30,783 nt of DNA, from positions 1-30,783 of the forward strand of contig CAYUET010000034.1 in the NCBI GenBank assembly GCA_964443875.1. Direction: 5' to 3'. A program made the position numbers and the translations under genes. Positions 1-8,201 of this stretch are shown piece after piece; the stretch's first letter is position 1; each line of letters opens with the position of its first letter. The notes under the pieces are model-generated. The model made no database searches and was not told the origin of the DNA. It saw only the letters and a list, made by a program, of their open reading frames with translations. This DNA is from CAYUET01 sp964443875. GTDB taxonomy: Bacteria > Auribacterota > JAFGBW01.

Positions 1-50
1 ATTTTAAATTTTAAAACTGTAAAAAATTTGTATAAACGGGACAGGCTCTA
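1..50. mobile_element. Right end of an unclassified insertion sequence (partial)
   Basis: Bases 38-50 (gggacaggctcta) are the exact inverse complement of bases 30614-30626, and the match extends imperfectly inward to about 22 bp with 19 matches. This marks position 50 as the outer end of an IS whose body lies to the left of the window. The visible inner part (1-37) is very AT-rich and non-coding. It would be the promoter side of the transposase if the element has the same orientation as the copy at the right edge. A TA follows the core GAGCCTGTCCC repeat at both junctions and could be part of the target site. Confidence 0.7.
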
Positions 51-62
51 TATAAAATTGCC

Positions 63-590
63 GTGATTGCCGGAAGCCTTCGCAAAGATTCCTTCAACCA
101 GAAATTAGCAAGGGCTCTTGTAAAACTGGCCCCCTCTGAATTCAGCTTTCAGCACGTCCGGATTGGGGACTTACCCCTTTATAATCAGGATGAGGATGAT
201 CATCCTGCGGAGTCTGTCAATCGCCTGAAGACTGAAATCCGGTTATCGCAGGGTCTTTTATTTGTAACCCCTGAATACAACCGTTCCATACCCGGAGTCC
301 TCAAAAACGCACTGGATCATGCCTCACGTCCCTATGGTCAAAGCGTCTGGGCGGGAAAACCGGCCGGAATTCTGGGTGTTTCAATCGGGCCCCTTGGTAC
401 CGCCCTTGCCCAACAGCACCTGCGCAGCATCCTCGCCTGCCTCAACGTTCCTACCCTTGCGCAGCCTGAAGCTTATATCCAGTTCAATGAGACCCTGTTT
501 AACGATATGGGGGATCTGGGTTCGGGAAGCAAACAATTCTTACAGAATTGGATGAACCAGTACGTCTCCTGGATAAAAAAACACATTTAA
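63..590 (+). CDS. NADPH-dependent FMN reductase (ChrR/YieF-like), 5' end lost at an IS junction
   Basis: Flavodoxin-like NAD(P)H:FMN or quinone oxidoreductase, a cytoplasmic family that reduces quinones and, in some members, chromate. The phosphate-binding loop GSLRKDSFNQKLA is near the N-terminus, followed by the family block TPEYNRSIPGVLKNALD around residues 69-85 and the KPAGILGVS strand. The GTG at 63 is the only standard start, but it falls inside the first beta strand. The in-frame codons just upstream read Y-K-I-A-V-I-A-G-S, the usual family N-terminus. The frame is open only back to a TAA at 33-35, and no ATG, GTG or TTG lies between that stop and 63. The IS end at position 50 therefore appears to have removed the native start codon and ribosome site. 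The rest of the protein is intact to its normal C-terminus. It is probably a recently inactivated or poorly expressed gene. Confidence 0.85.
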   Translation: MIAGSLRKDSFNQKLARALVKLAPSEFSFQHVRIGDLPLYNQDEDDHPAESVNRLKTEIRLSQGLLFVTPEYNRSIPGVLKNALDHASRPYGQSVWAGKPAGILGVSIGPLGTALAQQHLRSILACLNVPTLAQPEAYIQFNETLFNDMGDLGSGSKQFLQNWMNQYVSWIKKHI

Positions 591-723
591 TCCGAATTTT
601 GTGCGTAAGTGTCAAATATTCGGGATGCAATATCCGGATTAAATGCTCTGTCAATAAAGAGACAAAAACCGGAACACACAAAATTAATGTATCCTTATTC
701 ACCGCTTACGCGTAAAATCCGGG

Positions 724-1161
724 TTAAACGCCGATATCCTCGTTCCAGAGTTCCGGTTTTTCAGCGATAAAGTCCTGCATCATCCTGATGCAGATTTCAT
801 TCTGCAGCACTTCCACCCTTACTCCGCGGGCTCGCAGCAAATCCTCCTCCCCCATGAAAGTCTTATTTTCAGCGACAATGACCCTGGAAATGCCATAGAG
901 GAGAATGGCTCCGCTGCACATCACGCAGGGTGAAAGGGTGGTATACAATATCGACTCCCGATAGACACGGGCAGGCCTGCGTCCGGCATTTTCAAAAGCG
1001 TCCATTTCCCCGTGAAGGATGACGCTTCCCTTCTGAACACGGCGGTTATGGCCCCGGCCGATAATCTTCTCCTGGTGAACAAGGACGGAGCCTATGGGAA
1101 TTCCACCCTCAGCAATCCCCTTGCGGGCTTCTTCAATGGCAACCTGTAAATAGATATCCAT
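724..1161 (-). CDS. Cytosine deaminase-like zinc deaminase (yeast FCY1 type)
   Basis: Zinc-dependent nucleobase deaminase of the CDA fold, 145 residues. The zinc site is complete: His50-Gly-Glu52 (proton shuttle) and Ser-Pro-Cys79-x-x-Cys82. It resembles yeast cytosine deaminase along its length more than bacterial TadA: it has EGG-PIG, GRGHN-R-QKGS, HGE in place of HAE, LYTTLSPC-MC-GAI, YGI-R, RG-VEVL, and a C-terminal FI-EKPE-WNEDIG. Likely reaction: cytosine to uracil in pyrimidine salvage. Guanine or another base is a possible alternative substrate. The ATG at 1161 is chosen because AAGGAG lies about six bases upstream; a TTG at 1179 in the same frame is less likely. It starts 40 bases after the stop of the large coiled-coil gene and may be the last gene of that run. 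Confidence 0.85.
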   Translation of the reverse strand: MDIYLQVAIEEARKGIAEGGIPIGSVLVHQEKIIGRGHNRRVQKGSVILHGEMDAFENAGRRPARVYRESILYTTLSPCVMCSGAILLYGISRVIVAENKTFMGEEDLLRARGVRVEVLQNEICIRMMQDFIAEKPELWNEDIGV

Positions 1162-1201
1162 AAACGCTCCTTCTTCCAATTAAACTTTTAAAGGATTATT
1201 C

Positions 1202-4200
1202 TCAATCCATTACGCAGCGAAAACCGATGGTATTGTTACATTCCAAAGGCTTTGTCTTAAATTCAAATTGGGATTCCATCTCCTTCAAAATAAAATTCCA
1301 GCATCCTCCCATGATATATTTAAAAGCCTCATCACCGCTCTCACACCACTGCCACACATTTCCGATCATATCATAAAGGCCGAAGGCATTGGGCAGATAA
1401 TAATTCACCGGAGAAAGATTTTTAAATACAGCCTCCTTGTTGTTGCACTTCTGAATATCCCGGATATTTTCCCAGGGAAAGGAGTTGGGTTTATCCCCAA
1501 AAGCCGCAAGCACCCACTCTTCTCTTGTAGGCAGCCTTTTTTTCTTCCATTCCGCATAGGCAAGAGCATCACGATAGGTAAGATGAACCGCCGGATAATG
1601 GAGTCTTTTCATGAATTCCATGAGACCTGCCTCCTCCCCGTCCGGGTTGTGCCAGCAGGCCCCTTTTTTACTTGCAGCTCCCACTCCCTGAAAAATAATT
1701 TTCTCCACTCCCTTATCCATCAATTTTACCCAACCCGTTTTGGAAATGACCAGGGACTTTCCATTTTTTTCAGCAAGTGTTTTATAGCCTGTTTGATCAA
1801 CAAATTCCTTGAACTGAAGAAACGTTACCGGATAAATATCCATCCAGAAACGATTCGCAATTTTTTCCATTCCGACCACTTTTATTTTTTGCAGCTTTGA
1901 TGGGGTTATCCCCTCAATTTCCTTACCGCTGGCAGAAACAGGTTTTTCACCGATTATTCCAAGTTTTTTGGCCTGTTCATCCAGCATCCGGCTGTCTTCC
2001 TGGGCTTTGAGAATTGCGCCCCGGGTGGCTTCAATTTTCTGCTGAACGCCATTGTATTCCTGATCAAGATCTTTTAAGGAATCTGCAATATTCCTGTTCT
2101 TATTCACCAGCATCAGAACTTCTTCTTTGGTTTCCTTCCTTCCCACAAAGCGTTTTAACGCGCTGACGATTAATTTAATGGCTTCTTTCAATGCCCCTTC
2201 CGCTTTACCTTCAATCTCGATTAAATGATCTAAAATATCCTCGCCCTCGCTTTGGAGTTCCATGTATCTTTCCTGGTTTGCCGCAAGGGATTGGTTTTCG
2301 TCAGGAGTCAGTCCTCCGGGAGTATGCATTTTTTCTAAAAGTGAAGAAACCTGCTTTTGAAGAGGCCTGAACTCATCCAGAAATTTCTTGGCTTTTTCCT
2401 TTAAAATTTCGAACTGTTTTTCAAAAGAATCTTTTCCCTCGTATTCCTTCGCATCTTTCACTTCCGCATTATACCCTTTTTCAAATTCATTCATTGCTTT
2501 CAAGCCTTCATCAATAAGGGCTTGAAGAGAATCCGAATCGGCAATTTTCTTATCCAGAATAAGATTCTGAAGATTGGATTTAATCCGGTTCAGAGCTTTC
2601 GCAAGTAAAGGATCCATGTCCTTTTCCTGCTGGATTTCGGCAAAAGAGGAATAGAGTCTTTTCTCGAGATATTCGGTCTTTCTTCTTTCAATATTAATCT
2701 TCGCAAGCCTAAGCTGGCCTTCCTCTTCGCTGATCTTCCCTGAAGAGATATCCGTCTGAATGGCTTCCGCCTGAACGTTAAGGGCTTCAAGCTGACCTAA
2801 AATTTTAAGACTTTGCTCCCGGGCATCCTTTACCAGCCTTGAATTTTCAATGAAGGATCGGGCGGTCTTATCGACTGCAGTTTCAGCGTCTTCACTTTTA
2901 GGAACAACAACAATCTCTTTTTCAATTTTTTCTGCTTTTGCTTTATTTTTTTGAGAAGCCAATGAAGCTTTTTCAATTTCCGTATTACCCTGATGAATAT
3001 CCTCCACCACTTTACTGTTCTTCTCAACCATCCTCAGCACTTCCTGCTTCACATCGCTCTTCCCCACAAACCTCTCCAGGGAACTGATGATCAGAACCAC
3101 AGCTTCCTTAAGTGCTCCCTGAGCTTTCTTTTCGAGTTCCTTGAGCTTTCCTAACAGTTTTTCACCTTCTGTCTTAAATCCGTTAAACTGCGCTTCATAT
3201 CCGGCTAAAAGCTTGTTTTCCTCTTCGGTCAGCCCTGCCTCCGTTTTTTTCTTTTCCAGTAAAGGTTTCATTACCCGGCTTAATTCCTTAAACTGCCCTA
3301 AGAGTGCCCGGGCATTCTCCTTGATCTTCTTAAATTCCTCCTCTGCGCTCTCCTTCCCCTCGTATCCGGCTTCCGCCTTTCCTCCCAGCTCTGTTTTCTC
3401 AATTTTCTCCAGCGCCTTTAGCCCTTCCTCCAGAATCAGCCCCACATCCTCTTCGGGTTTTAGTCCCTTTTTCCCAATGTATTCCTTTAAACTCTTTTTA
3501 ATTTTCTCAAACACAGCGGCAAGTTCAGGCGCCTCCGCCTCTTTCACCGCATCCAAAGCCTTCACAAGCCGTTCGGCAGCATTGTTGGTCCTGTCTCTCT
3601 CGGCTTCCAGTTCCCTGAGCTTCCTTCGGCCTTCCTCCTCACTGATCTCCCCTGACTCAAGCCCCTCTTTGATCTTCAGCACCTTTTCGTTAAGCTCTTC
3701 CAGTTTTTGGGCGATCCTCGTACTCTCTTCATGAACATCAATCACCGGGCGGTTTTCGGACTGACTTTCCATTTCTTTATATTTAAAAACCACTTTTCCG
3801 GAAAACTCTTCCAGAGTAACCCCTGTGTTCCTGATGCTGCTGTAACTTTGTCTTGCGCTCTGCAGGGCTTCATGAAGACTTTCACTCATTCCTTCACCCA
3901 ATTTTTTTTCTATTTCACCTATTTTCTCTGTTTCCGCCTGCGCCTTTGTTTCCAGAAATTTTCTTTTTTCCTCCAGTTTCTCCACTTCCTCCCTGGCCCT
4001 GTCCATTGCAACCGTCTTCTCTTCTATATCCTTCTGAATTTTTTCATAGGAAATATTCAGTTCCTTGTACTGATCCACTATTTTTTTACTTTCCGCGTTC
4101 AAAACATATAAAAGATCTCCGGCTGTTTCTTCATCAAGTTTTTGACCCTCTTTCTCTTTAGCCCTTTCCTCTCTGGAAACGATTTTTTTAATTCTCTCGT

Positions 4201-5893
4201 AAATTTTCTGGCCCTTCCGGGTAATCCGTTCCAGATTCTTCGAAAGCTTTTCTACCGTCCCGTCTTCAATGGCCTGTTCCATTCCTTCTTCTGTCTCTTC
4301 CAAAATTTTTTCGAGCTCCACGGACAAATAACGGGTATCATCCCTGGCATCCTTCAGTTTTTCATTCAGCCCCTTGTTCACTCCTTCATGGGTCAGTTCA
4401 TTATCCAGATGTAATTTTTCCTCTCTTGCCCTGATCAGATCCGATTTTTTCCGTGAAATCTCACTCCTTATTCTTTCATACTCTTTATCAATATTCTGAA
4501 ATTCCTCCTTCTCTTTTTCCAGATCCAAAGCTCCCTTTCCTCGAAACCTGGCCTCTCCCTCCTTTAAATCGTCGACCACCTTCTTGTTCTTCTCAACCAT
4601 CCTCAGCACTTCCTGCTTCACATCGCTCTTCCCTACAAACCTCTCCAGGGAACTGATAATCAGGACTACGGCTTCCTTAAGTGCACCCTGGGCCTTTGTC
4701 TCGATTTCACGCAGCTTCATCAGATGCTTTGCACCCTCTGTCTTAAATCCGTTAAACTGCGCTTCATATCCGGCAAAAACTTTAACTTCCTCCTCGGTCA
4801 GCCCTGCCTCCGTTTTCTTCTTCTCCAGGAGGAGTTTCATCGCCCGGCTTAATTCCTTGAACTGGCCCAATAAAACCCTGGCTTCTTCCTTAATCCGCTT
4901 AAATTCCTCTTCAACATCTTCCTTCCCCTCATACCCGGCCTCTTCGCCTCCAACCTCCGTCCTCTCGATTCGCTCCAGCGCCTTCAACCCCTCCTCCAGA
5001 ATCAGCCCCATATCTTCTTCAGGGCTCAATCCCTTCTTTCCGATAAATTCCTTCAGGCTCTTTTTAATCTTTTCAAACACCCCCGCAAGCTCGGGATCCT
5101 CCTCTTTCGTCTTTTCCATGGCTTCCATCAGCTTTTCCGCAGAATGGCTGGTCTTGTCCTGCTCCGATTCCAGCTCCCGGAGTTTCCTCTGCCCTTCCTC
5201 TTCGGTCAGCTCTCCCCTCTCAACACTTTCCTTGATCCGGATCACCCTGGCATTCAAAGCCTCCAGGGTCGAAGCCATCCGCTCGCTTTCCTTATGAAAA
5301 AAACTTTTCAGTAATTTTTCCTGAAGGGGTAAAGGTTCAAAGTGCAGATTTTCTTTTTCAATGCCCTCCGTTGTATCTTCCTCGGCCGGTTTGGAAATAC
5401 CGGATACGGCTTTTTGTATTTTTTTCAGATCTTCCGCGCTGCCCTCCCCCCTGACAACATTCATTGCAGAGGGAACTATTTCGCTGACAATATTTTTAAG
5501 ATATTGAACTTCAGCTTTTAAATGATGGACTTCATCAAACTTGGTTTCTTTTAAAACAGTAACCGTATTGAATCTTCCGATTCCGATACGTTCAGGGTTG
5601 GAATCCTTCCAGAACAAATCCCGGCACATCTTATTGATATCGGATTTTAAATCTGAAAGAACTTTTCGTTTTTCCTTAAGATAATTTTTTTCGGTCTTTC
5701 CGTATTCTTCCGGATAGGGCCACAATTTTTGAATAATTTCATCCGACTTGATGGACCGTTTTTCCTGTAAATCCTGATCCGTTGAATAATAGCTGCGTAA
5801 TATGGAAAGGAGACGTTTCTCTTCCGAATTTTTTTTATAGGCTAATTTCGAAAATAATAAATCAAGATCCGCCAGAGTTAAGGTTTTATTCAC
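1202..5893 (-). CDS. Giant coiled-coil protein with C-terminal FGE-sulfatase domain
   Basis: Protein of 1563 residues with no signal peptide or membrane segment, so probably cytoplasmic. The N-terminal ~165 residues form a mixed helical region of unknown family, possibly a winged helix. Residues ~170-1330 are highly charged coiled coil carrying three long repeats (about 198-442, 721-964 and 1026-1278). Residues ~1333-1563 are an FGE-sulfatase/SUMF1-type (C-type-lectin-like) domain with YPAVHLTYRDALAYAEW, RLPTREEW (1453-1460), FGLYDMIGNVWQW (1504-1516), GGCW and a terminal IGFR. The C-terminal cysteine pair of true formylglycine-generating enzymes is not evident, so binding or another activity is more likely than sulfatase maturation. 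GTG at 5893 is the only reasonable start: an in-frame TAA lies two codons upstream and AGAAGG precedes it. It begins 42 bases after the degenerate-receiver gene, whose product is also coiled coil; the two probably work together in signalling or as a scaffold. Confidence 0.8.
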   Translation of the reverse strand: MNKTLTLADLDLLFSKLAYKKNSEEKRLLSILRSYYSTDQDLQEKRSIKSDEIIQKLWPYPEEYGKTEKNYLKEKRKVLSDLKSDINKMCRDLFWKDSNPERIGIGRFNTVTVLKETKFDEVHHLKAEVQYLKNIVSEIVPSAMNVVRGEGSAEDLKKIQKAVSGISKPAEEDTTEGIEKENLHFEPLPLQEKLLKSFFHKESERMASTLEALNARVIRIKESVERGELTEEEGQRKLRELESEQDKTSHSAEKLMEAMEKTKEEDPELAGVFEKIKKSLKEFIGKKGLSPEEDMGLILEEGLKALERIERTEVGGEEAGYEGKEDVEEEFKRIKEEARVLLGQFKELSRAMKLLLEKKKTEAGLTEEEVKVFAGYEAQFNGFKTEGAKHLMKLREIETKAQGALKEAVVLIISSLERFVGKSDVKQEVLRMVEKNKKVVDDLKEGEARFRGKGALDLEKEKEEFQNIDKEYERIRSEISRKKSDLIRAREEKLHLDNELTHEGVNKGLNEKLKDARDDTRYLSVELEKILEETEEGMEQAIEDGTVEKLSKNLERITRKGQKIYERIKKIVSREERAKEKEGQKLDEETAGDLLYVLNAESKKIVDQYKELNISYEKIQKDIEEKTVAMDRAREEVEKLEEKRKFLETKAQAETEKIGEIEKKLGEGMSESLHEALQSARQSYSSIRNTGVTLEEFSGKVVFKYKEMESQSENRPVIDVHEESTRIAQKLEELNEKVLKIKEGLESGEISEEEGRRKLRELEAERDRTNNAAERLVKALDAVKEAEAPELAAVFEKIKKSLKEYIGKKGLKPEEDVGLILEEGLKALEKIEKTELGGKAEAGYEGKESAEEEFKKIKENARALLGQFKELSRVMKPLLEKKKTEAGLTEEENKLLAGYEAQFNGFKTEGEKLLGKLKELEKKAQGALKEAVVLIISSLERFVGKSDVKQEVLRMVEKNSKVVEDIHQGNTEIEKASLASQKNKAKAEKIEKEIVVVPKSEDAETAVDKTARSFIENSRLVKDAREQSLKILGQLEALNVQAEAIQTDISSGKISEEEGQLRLAKINIERRKTEYLEKRLYSSFAEIQQEKDMDPLLAKALNRIKSNLQNLILDKKIADSDSLQALIDEGLKAMNEFEKGYNAEVKDAKEYEGKDSFEKQFEILKEKAKKFLDEFRPLQKQVSSLLEKMHTPGGLTPDENQSLAANQERYMELQSEGEDILDHLIEIEGKAEGALKEAIKLIVSALKRFVGRKETKEEVLMLVNKNRNIADSLKDLDQEYNGVQQKIEATRGAILKAQEDSRMLDEQAKKLGIIGEKPVSASGKEIEGITPSKLQKIKVVGMEKIANRFWMDIYPVTFLQFKEFVDQTGYKTLAEKNGKSLVISKTGWVKLMDKGVEKIIFQGVGAASKKGACWHNPDGEEAGLMEFMKRLHYPAVHLTYRDALAYAEWKKKRLPTREEWVLAAFGDKPNSFPWENIRDIQKCNNKEAVFKNLSPVNYYLPNAFGLYDMIGNVWQWCESGDEAFKYIMGGCWNFILKEMESQFEFKTKPLECNNTIGFRCVMD
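2060..5300 (-). repeat. Three ~245-residue internal repeats of the coiled-coil protein
   Basis: Approximate units on the minus strand are 5300-4570, 3730-3000 and 2815-2060. Each encodes the order EE(E)GQ/RRKL-, PELA-VFEKIKKSL, LEEGLKALE, (A)GYEGK, FK-IKE-A, GLTEEE, AEGALKEA-like and SSLERFVGK blocks. Units one and two are nearly identical at the DNA level over long stretches (for example around 3026-3080 versus 4594-4648). Unit three is diverged. This points to an older triplication plus a recent duplication or gene conversion between the first two. Confidence 0.85.
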
Positions 5894-5935
5894 GCGTTAA
5901 CCCTTCTTAAGACACTCCATACGCGCATTCCTTTT

Positions 5936-7303
5936 TCAAACCTTTTTTCTGTCTTTGGAAAAAAGAAACTGGTCTCCGGAAACCTGCTGCATCCGCTTCC
6001 CCTCAAGGCCGGCCTGAATGTTGTTCACAAGATCAATCACCTGGGAAAGCTTCTGGCTGATAATGTCAAAATTCTGGGATTTTTCGCTGATGATTTTGTT
6101 TAAATTCTGAATCACCGGATCAATTTTCGTTTTAGTTCCCGTATCCTGTTTATCGAGGCAATCCTGGGAATTAAAGATCAGATCCAGGATGTCCCCGGAT
6201 GTTTTTGAAAGATTTTCCTTTGTATTTTTAATCTTGTCAACCGCCTCTGATTTTTTGAGGTACATCTGGATATTCGCCAAAATAGTGCACACCGTGCCTG
6301 ACTTTGCCTTTTCCTTTTCAATCTGGGCGGAATACTCCTTTTGAACAAGGAGATGTTGCGCCAGAAACTCCAGCATATCTTTTAAAATATAAAAAAGATG
6401 AACACAGGGGCTGATGTCTACTTTGTCTAAAAAAGCAATCACATAAAGGCTGTTGCTGATTTTAAAGGGGATTTCCAGCCTTCCCGAGATTTCGCCCTGA
6501 AGTTTATTATTTTTCAGAATGTCCTGATAAATCTGGACCTTTTCATAATTATTCATCTCGCAGGGTTCAATTTTGCAATTCCGGGTATTGAAAGTTTTTT
6601 GAAGGCATTCCTCAAATTCCGAAAAAATATCAGGAAGCTTTGTTTTGCCGGAACTTTTTCTGAAAGCGGCAATCAGTGAAATTCCGAGACTCTTTTGAAG
6701 GGCACTCTGTTTTTTTTCTTCCTCAAGCTGTTTCTGAAAAATTTCAGTCTGACCGGATATTTCCGCGGAAGCATTATTTTTAAATGCGGCTAGTTGCTCT
6801 TTGACTTCAGAGGTCTCTCTCTGATAAAGATCGGCCTGATTCTGCAGATTCATGATCTGTGAATTCAAATTATTGGATTCATCTTTGGCTGCAGAAAAAT
6901 CCTGCTGTATCTTCTCCATCTGAGTTTTAAGTAAAAAACGTTCCTGGGCCCTTTTAATGATGATTTCCAGAATATCCATGTCAATGGGCTTATACACAAC
7001 ATCCGAAATATCTTTTCCGAATTCTGCCAGCACATCCTTGAACTGGTCAAGATCCGCCATGGCAACAATTTCAACATTCTTTGAAATACTGTGGATCTTC
7101 TCTATCAGTTCCCTGCCTGTGCTTTCTCTGAGTTTTATATTGGTCACAAGGACTGCGGGCTTTTCATCGGAAAGAATTTTCAATCCCTTTTCGAGGGAGG
7201 ACGCGGTAAAAAGTGTAATATCTTCTGAAGGGTAGAACATTTCGATGGTTTCAAGAACCATCTCTTCATTATCCATGACAAGAATTTTTTGAATATTTTC
7301 CAC
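5936..7303 (-). CDS. Degenerate response-regulator receiver fused to long coiled coil
   Basis: Protein of 455 residues. Residues ~5-125 are a CheY-like receiver domain (KILVMDNEE, a PAVLVTNIKL strand, a YKPID loop). The conserved Lys (K105) and the acidic pocket (D11, E13) are present, but the phosphoacceptor position is Asn55 rather than Asp, and the usual switch Ser/Thr is replaced in VAMADLD. This looks like a pseudo-receiver that cannot be phosphorylated normally. Residues ~125-215 and ~325-440 are predicted coiled coil flanking a globular segment (~220-320) of unrecognised family. No DNA-binding or enzymatic output domain is seen. It starts with GTG after GAGGG and is preceded by a good sigma70-like promoter. 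It lies 42 bases upstream of the giant coiled-coil/FGE gene, suggesting an operon and a role in protein-protein signalling. Confidence 0.75.
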   Translation of the reverse strand: MENIQKILVMDNEEMVLETIEMFYPSEDITLFTASSLEKGLKILSDEKPAVLVTNIKLRESTGRELIEKIHSISKNVEIVAMADLDQFKDVLAEFGKDISDVVYKPIDMDILEIIIKRAQERFLLKTQMEKIQQDFSAAKDESNNLNSQIMNLQNQADLYQRETSEVKEQLAAFKNNASAEISGQTEIFQKQLEEEKKQSALQKSLGISLIAAFRKSSGKTKLPDIFSEFEECLQKTFNTRNCKIEPCEMNNYEKVQIYQDILKNNKLQGEISGRLEIPFKISNSLYVIAFLDKVDISPCVHLFYILKDMLEFLAQHLLVQKEYSAQIEKEKAKSGTVCTILANIQMYLKKSEAVDKIKNTKENLSKTSGDILDLIFNSQDCLDKQDTGTKTKIDPVIQNLNKIISEKSQNFDIISQKLSQVIDLVNNIQAGLEGKRMQQVSGDQFLFSKDRKKV

Positions 7304-7372
7304 GGATACAAGCCCTCTATTTGAATTGTGAGATATTTAAAATCACCCTACAATGAACCGAGCGCTTCAATT

Positions 7373-7401
7373 ATTTTAAAGGGAAGGTGTTTGATCGTCA
7401 A
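7373..7401 (-). promoter_or_regulatory. Candidate sigma70 promoter of the receiver/coiled-coil operon
   Basis: Minus-strand TTGACG (7401-7396), a 17-base spacer and TAAAAT (7378-7373) lie about 70 bases upstream of the GTG start at 7303. Both boxes are close to consensus and correctly spaced. No start site is proven. Confidence 0.5.
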
Positions 7402-7491
7402 TAAATCATTCTGAATTCATGATGAAAATATTTTTTTCAGAAGACTTTTACTATCTTTTCGCCGATACATTGATAATCAAGGTTTTATTTT

Positions 7492-8124
7492 TCAGACAAT
7501 CCTCCTCAGTGCCTTTTCATCATTGGAGGTTAAAATCTCCAGATTCTGAGTTACTTTCTCTATCGGCCAATCCCACCACTTCATTTCCTGAAGCAGATGA
7601 ATCACTTCATCGCTGAAACGCATCCGGATAAGCTTTGCAGGATTTCCGCCCACAATGCTGTAAGGCGAAACAGGATTAACCACAACAGATCTCGAGGCAA
7701 TAATGGCCCCGTTGCCAATGTTTATTCCCGGCATGATCAGCGAATCATAACCGATCCAGACATCATTCTGAATAACGGTGTCTCCCTTCATCGGCAAGTC
7801 TTCCATTTTAGGCATTACCTTTTCCCAGCCGTTCCCGAATATTGAAAAAGGGTAGGTTGTAAAGGCATTCATTTTATGGTTCGCGCCATTCATAATAAAT
7901 TTGACATCACGGGCTATGGCGCAGAATTTTCCGATAATCAGCCTGTCATTCAAAAAAGGATAATGATAAAGAACGTTTCTCTCAAAATTCTCCGAATCAA
8001 CCGGATCGTCATAATAAGTATAATCACCGACAATAATATTGGAATTTTTAATCACATTTTTTAAAAAACAGACCTGATCAAATCCTTTCATGGGGTGTTT
8101 TTCATCTGTTCCCGGTCCGAACAT
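7492..8124 (-). CDS. Hexapeptide-repeat acetyltransferase (Vat/CatB xenobiotic type)
   Basis: Left-handed beta-helix acetyl-CoA transferase of 210 residues, matching the streptogramin A acetyltransferase/xenobiotic acetyltransferase family in length and in order of motifs: YHYPFLNDRLIIGKFC, MNGANHKM, TYPF-IFGNGWE, KGDTVIQNDVWIG, IMPG-NIG-GAIIA, GGNPAKLIR-RF and KWWDWP. His83 in NGANH is the expected catalytic base. The C-terminal helical WWDWP segment is typical of this group. The usual reaction is O-acetylation of a hydroxyl group on an antibiotic or sugar. Chromosomal homologues are common in environmental bacteria and many have no known resistance role, so the substrate is open. The nearest gene upstream on the same strand ends with a probable terminator, so this gene is likely transcribed separately. 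Confidence 0.85.
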   Translation of the reverse strand: MFGPGTDEKHPMKGFDQVCFLKNVIKNSNIIVGDYTYYDDPVDSENFERNVLYHYPFLNDRLIIGKFCAIARDVKFIMNGANHKMNAFTTYPFSIFGNGWEKVMPKMEDLPMKGDTVIQNDVWIGYDSLIMPGINIGNGAIIASRSVVVNPVSPYSIVGGNPAKLIRMRFSDEVIHLLQEMKWWDWPIEKVTQNLEILTSNDEKALRRIV

Positions 8125-8169
8125 TATGCCTGCTTCATCGGGCTGTTGAATTTTATCAGAAATATTATA

Positions 8170-8201
8170 AAAGAGCCTCCTGCTTTTATGAGGAGCCCTT
8201 T
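8170..8201 (-). terminator. Rho-independent terminator overlapping the GNAT gene 3' end
   Basis: On the minus strand AAAGGGC-TCCT pairs with AGGA-GCTCTTT, leaving one bulged G and one G-T wobble, across a nine-base loop, followed by a T-rich tail. The hairpin includes the last codons and stop of the GNAT gene, so it would end the kinase-GNAT transcript just before the Vat-like gene. Confidence 0.55.

Noticed and set aside
591..723. Terminator between the convergent reductase and deaminase genes
   Set aside because: Only short, imperfect inverted repeats without a T tract were found; not strong enough to call.
1202..1900. FGE-fold C-terminus as a diversity-generating retroelement target
   Set aside because: C-type-lectin-like FGE domains are common targets, but no reverse transcriptase or template repeat was seen in the window.
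4584..5297. Long Ser-rich plus-strand reading frame inside the coiled-coil gene (also 3141-3734)
   Set aside because: They lie antisense to Glu/Lys-rich coiled-coil repeats, which automatically give Ser/Phe/Leu-rich open frames. The two are copies of each other because the repeats are. No family or ribosome site supports them.
7492..8124. Vat-like gene as an antibiotic-resistance determinant
   Set aside because: The family resemblance is clear, but chromosomal relatives often have no resistance role, and nothing around it (no other resistance gene, no integron) supports that use.
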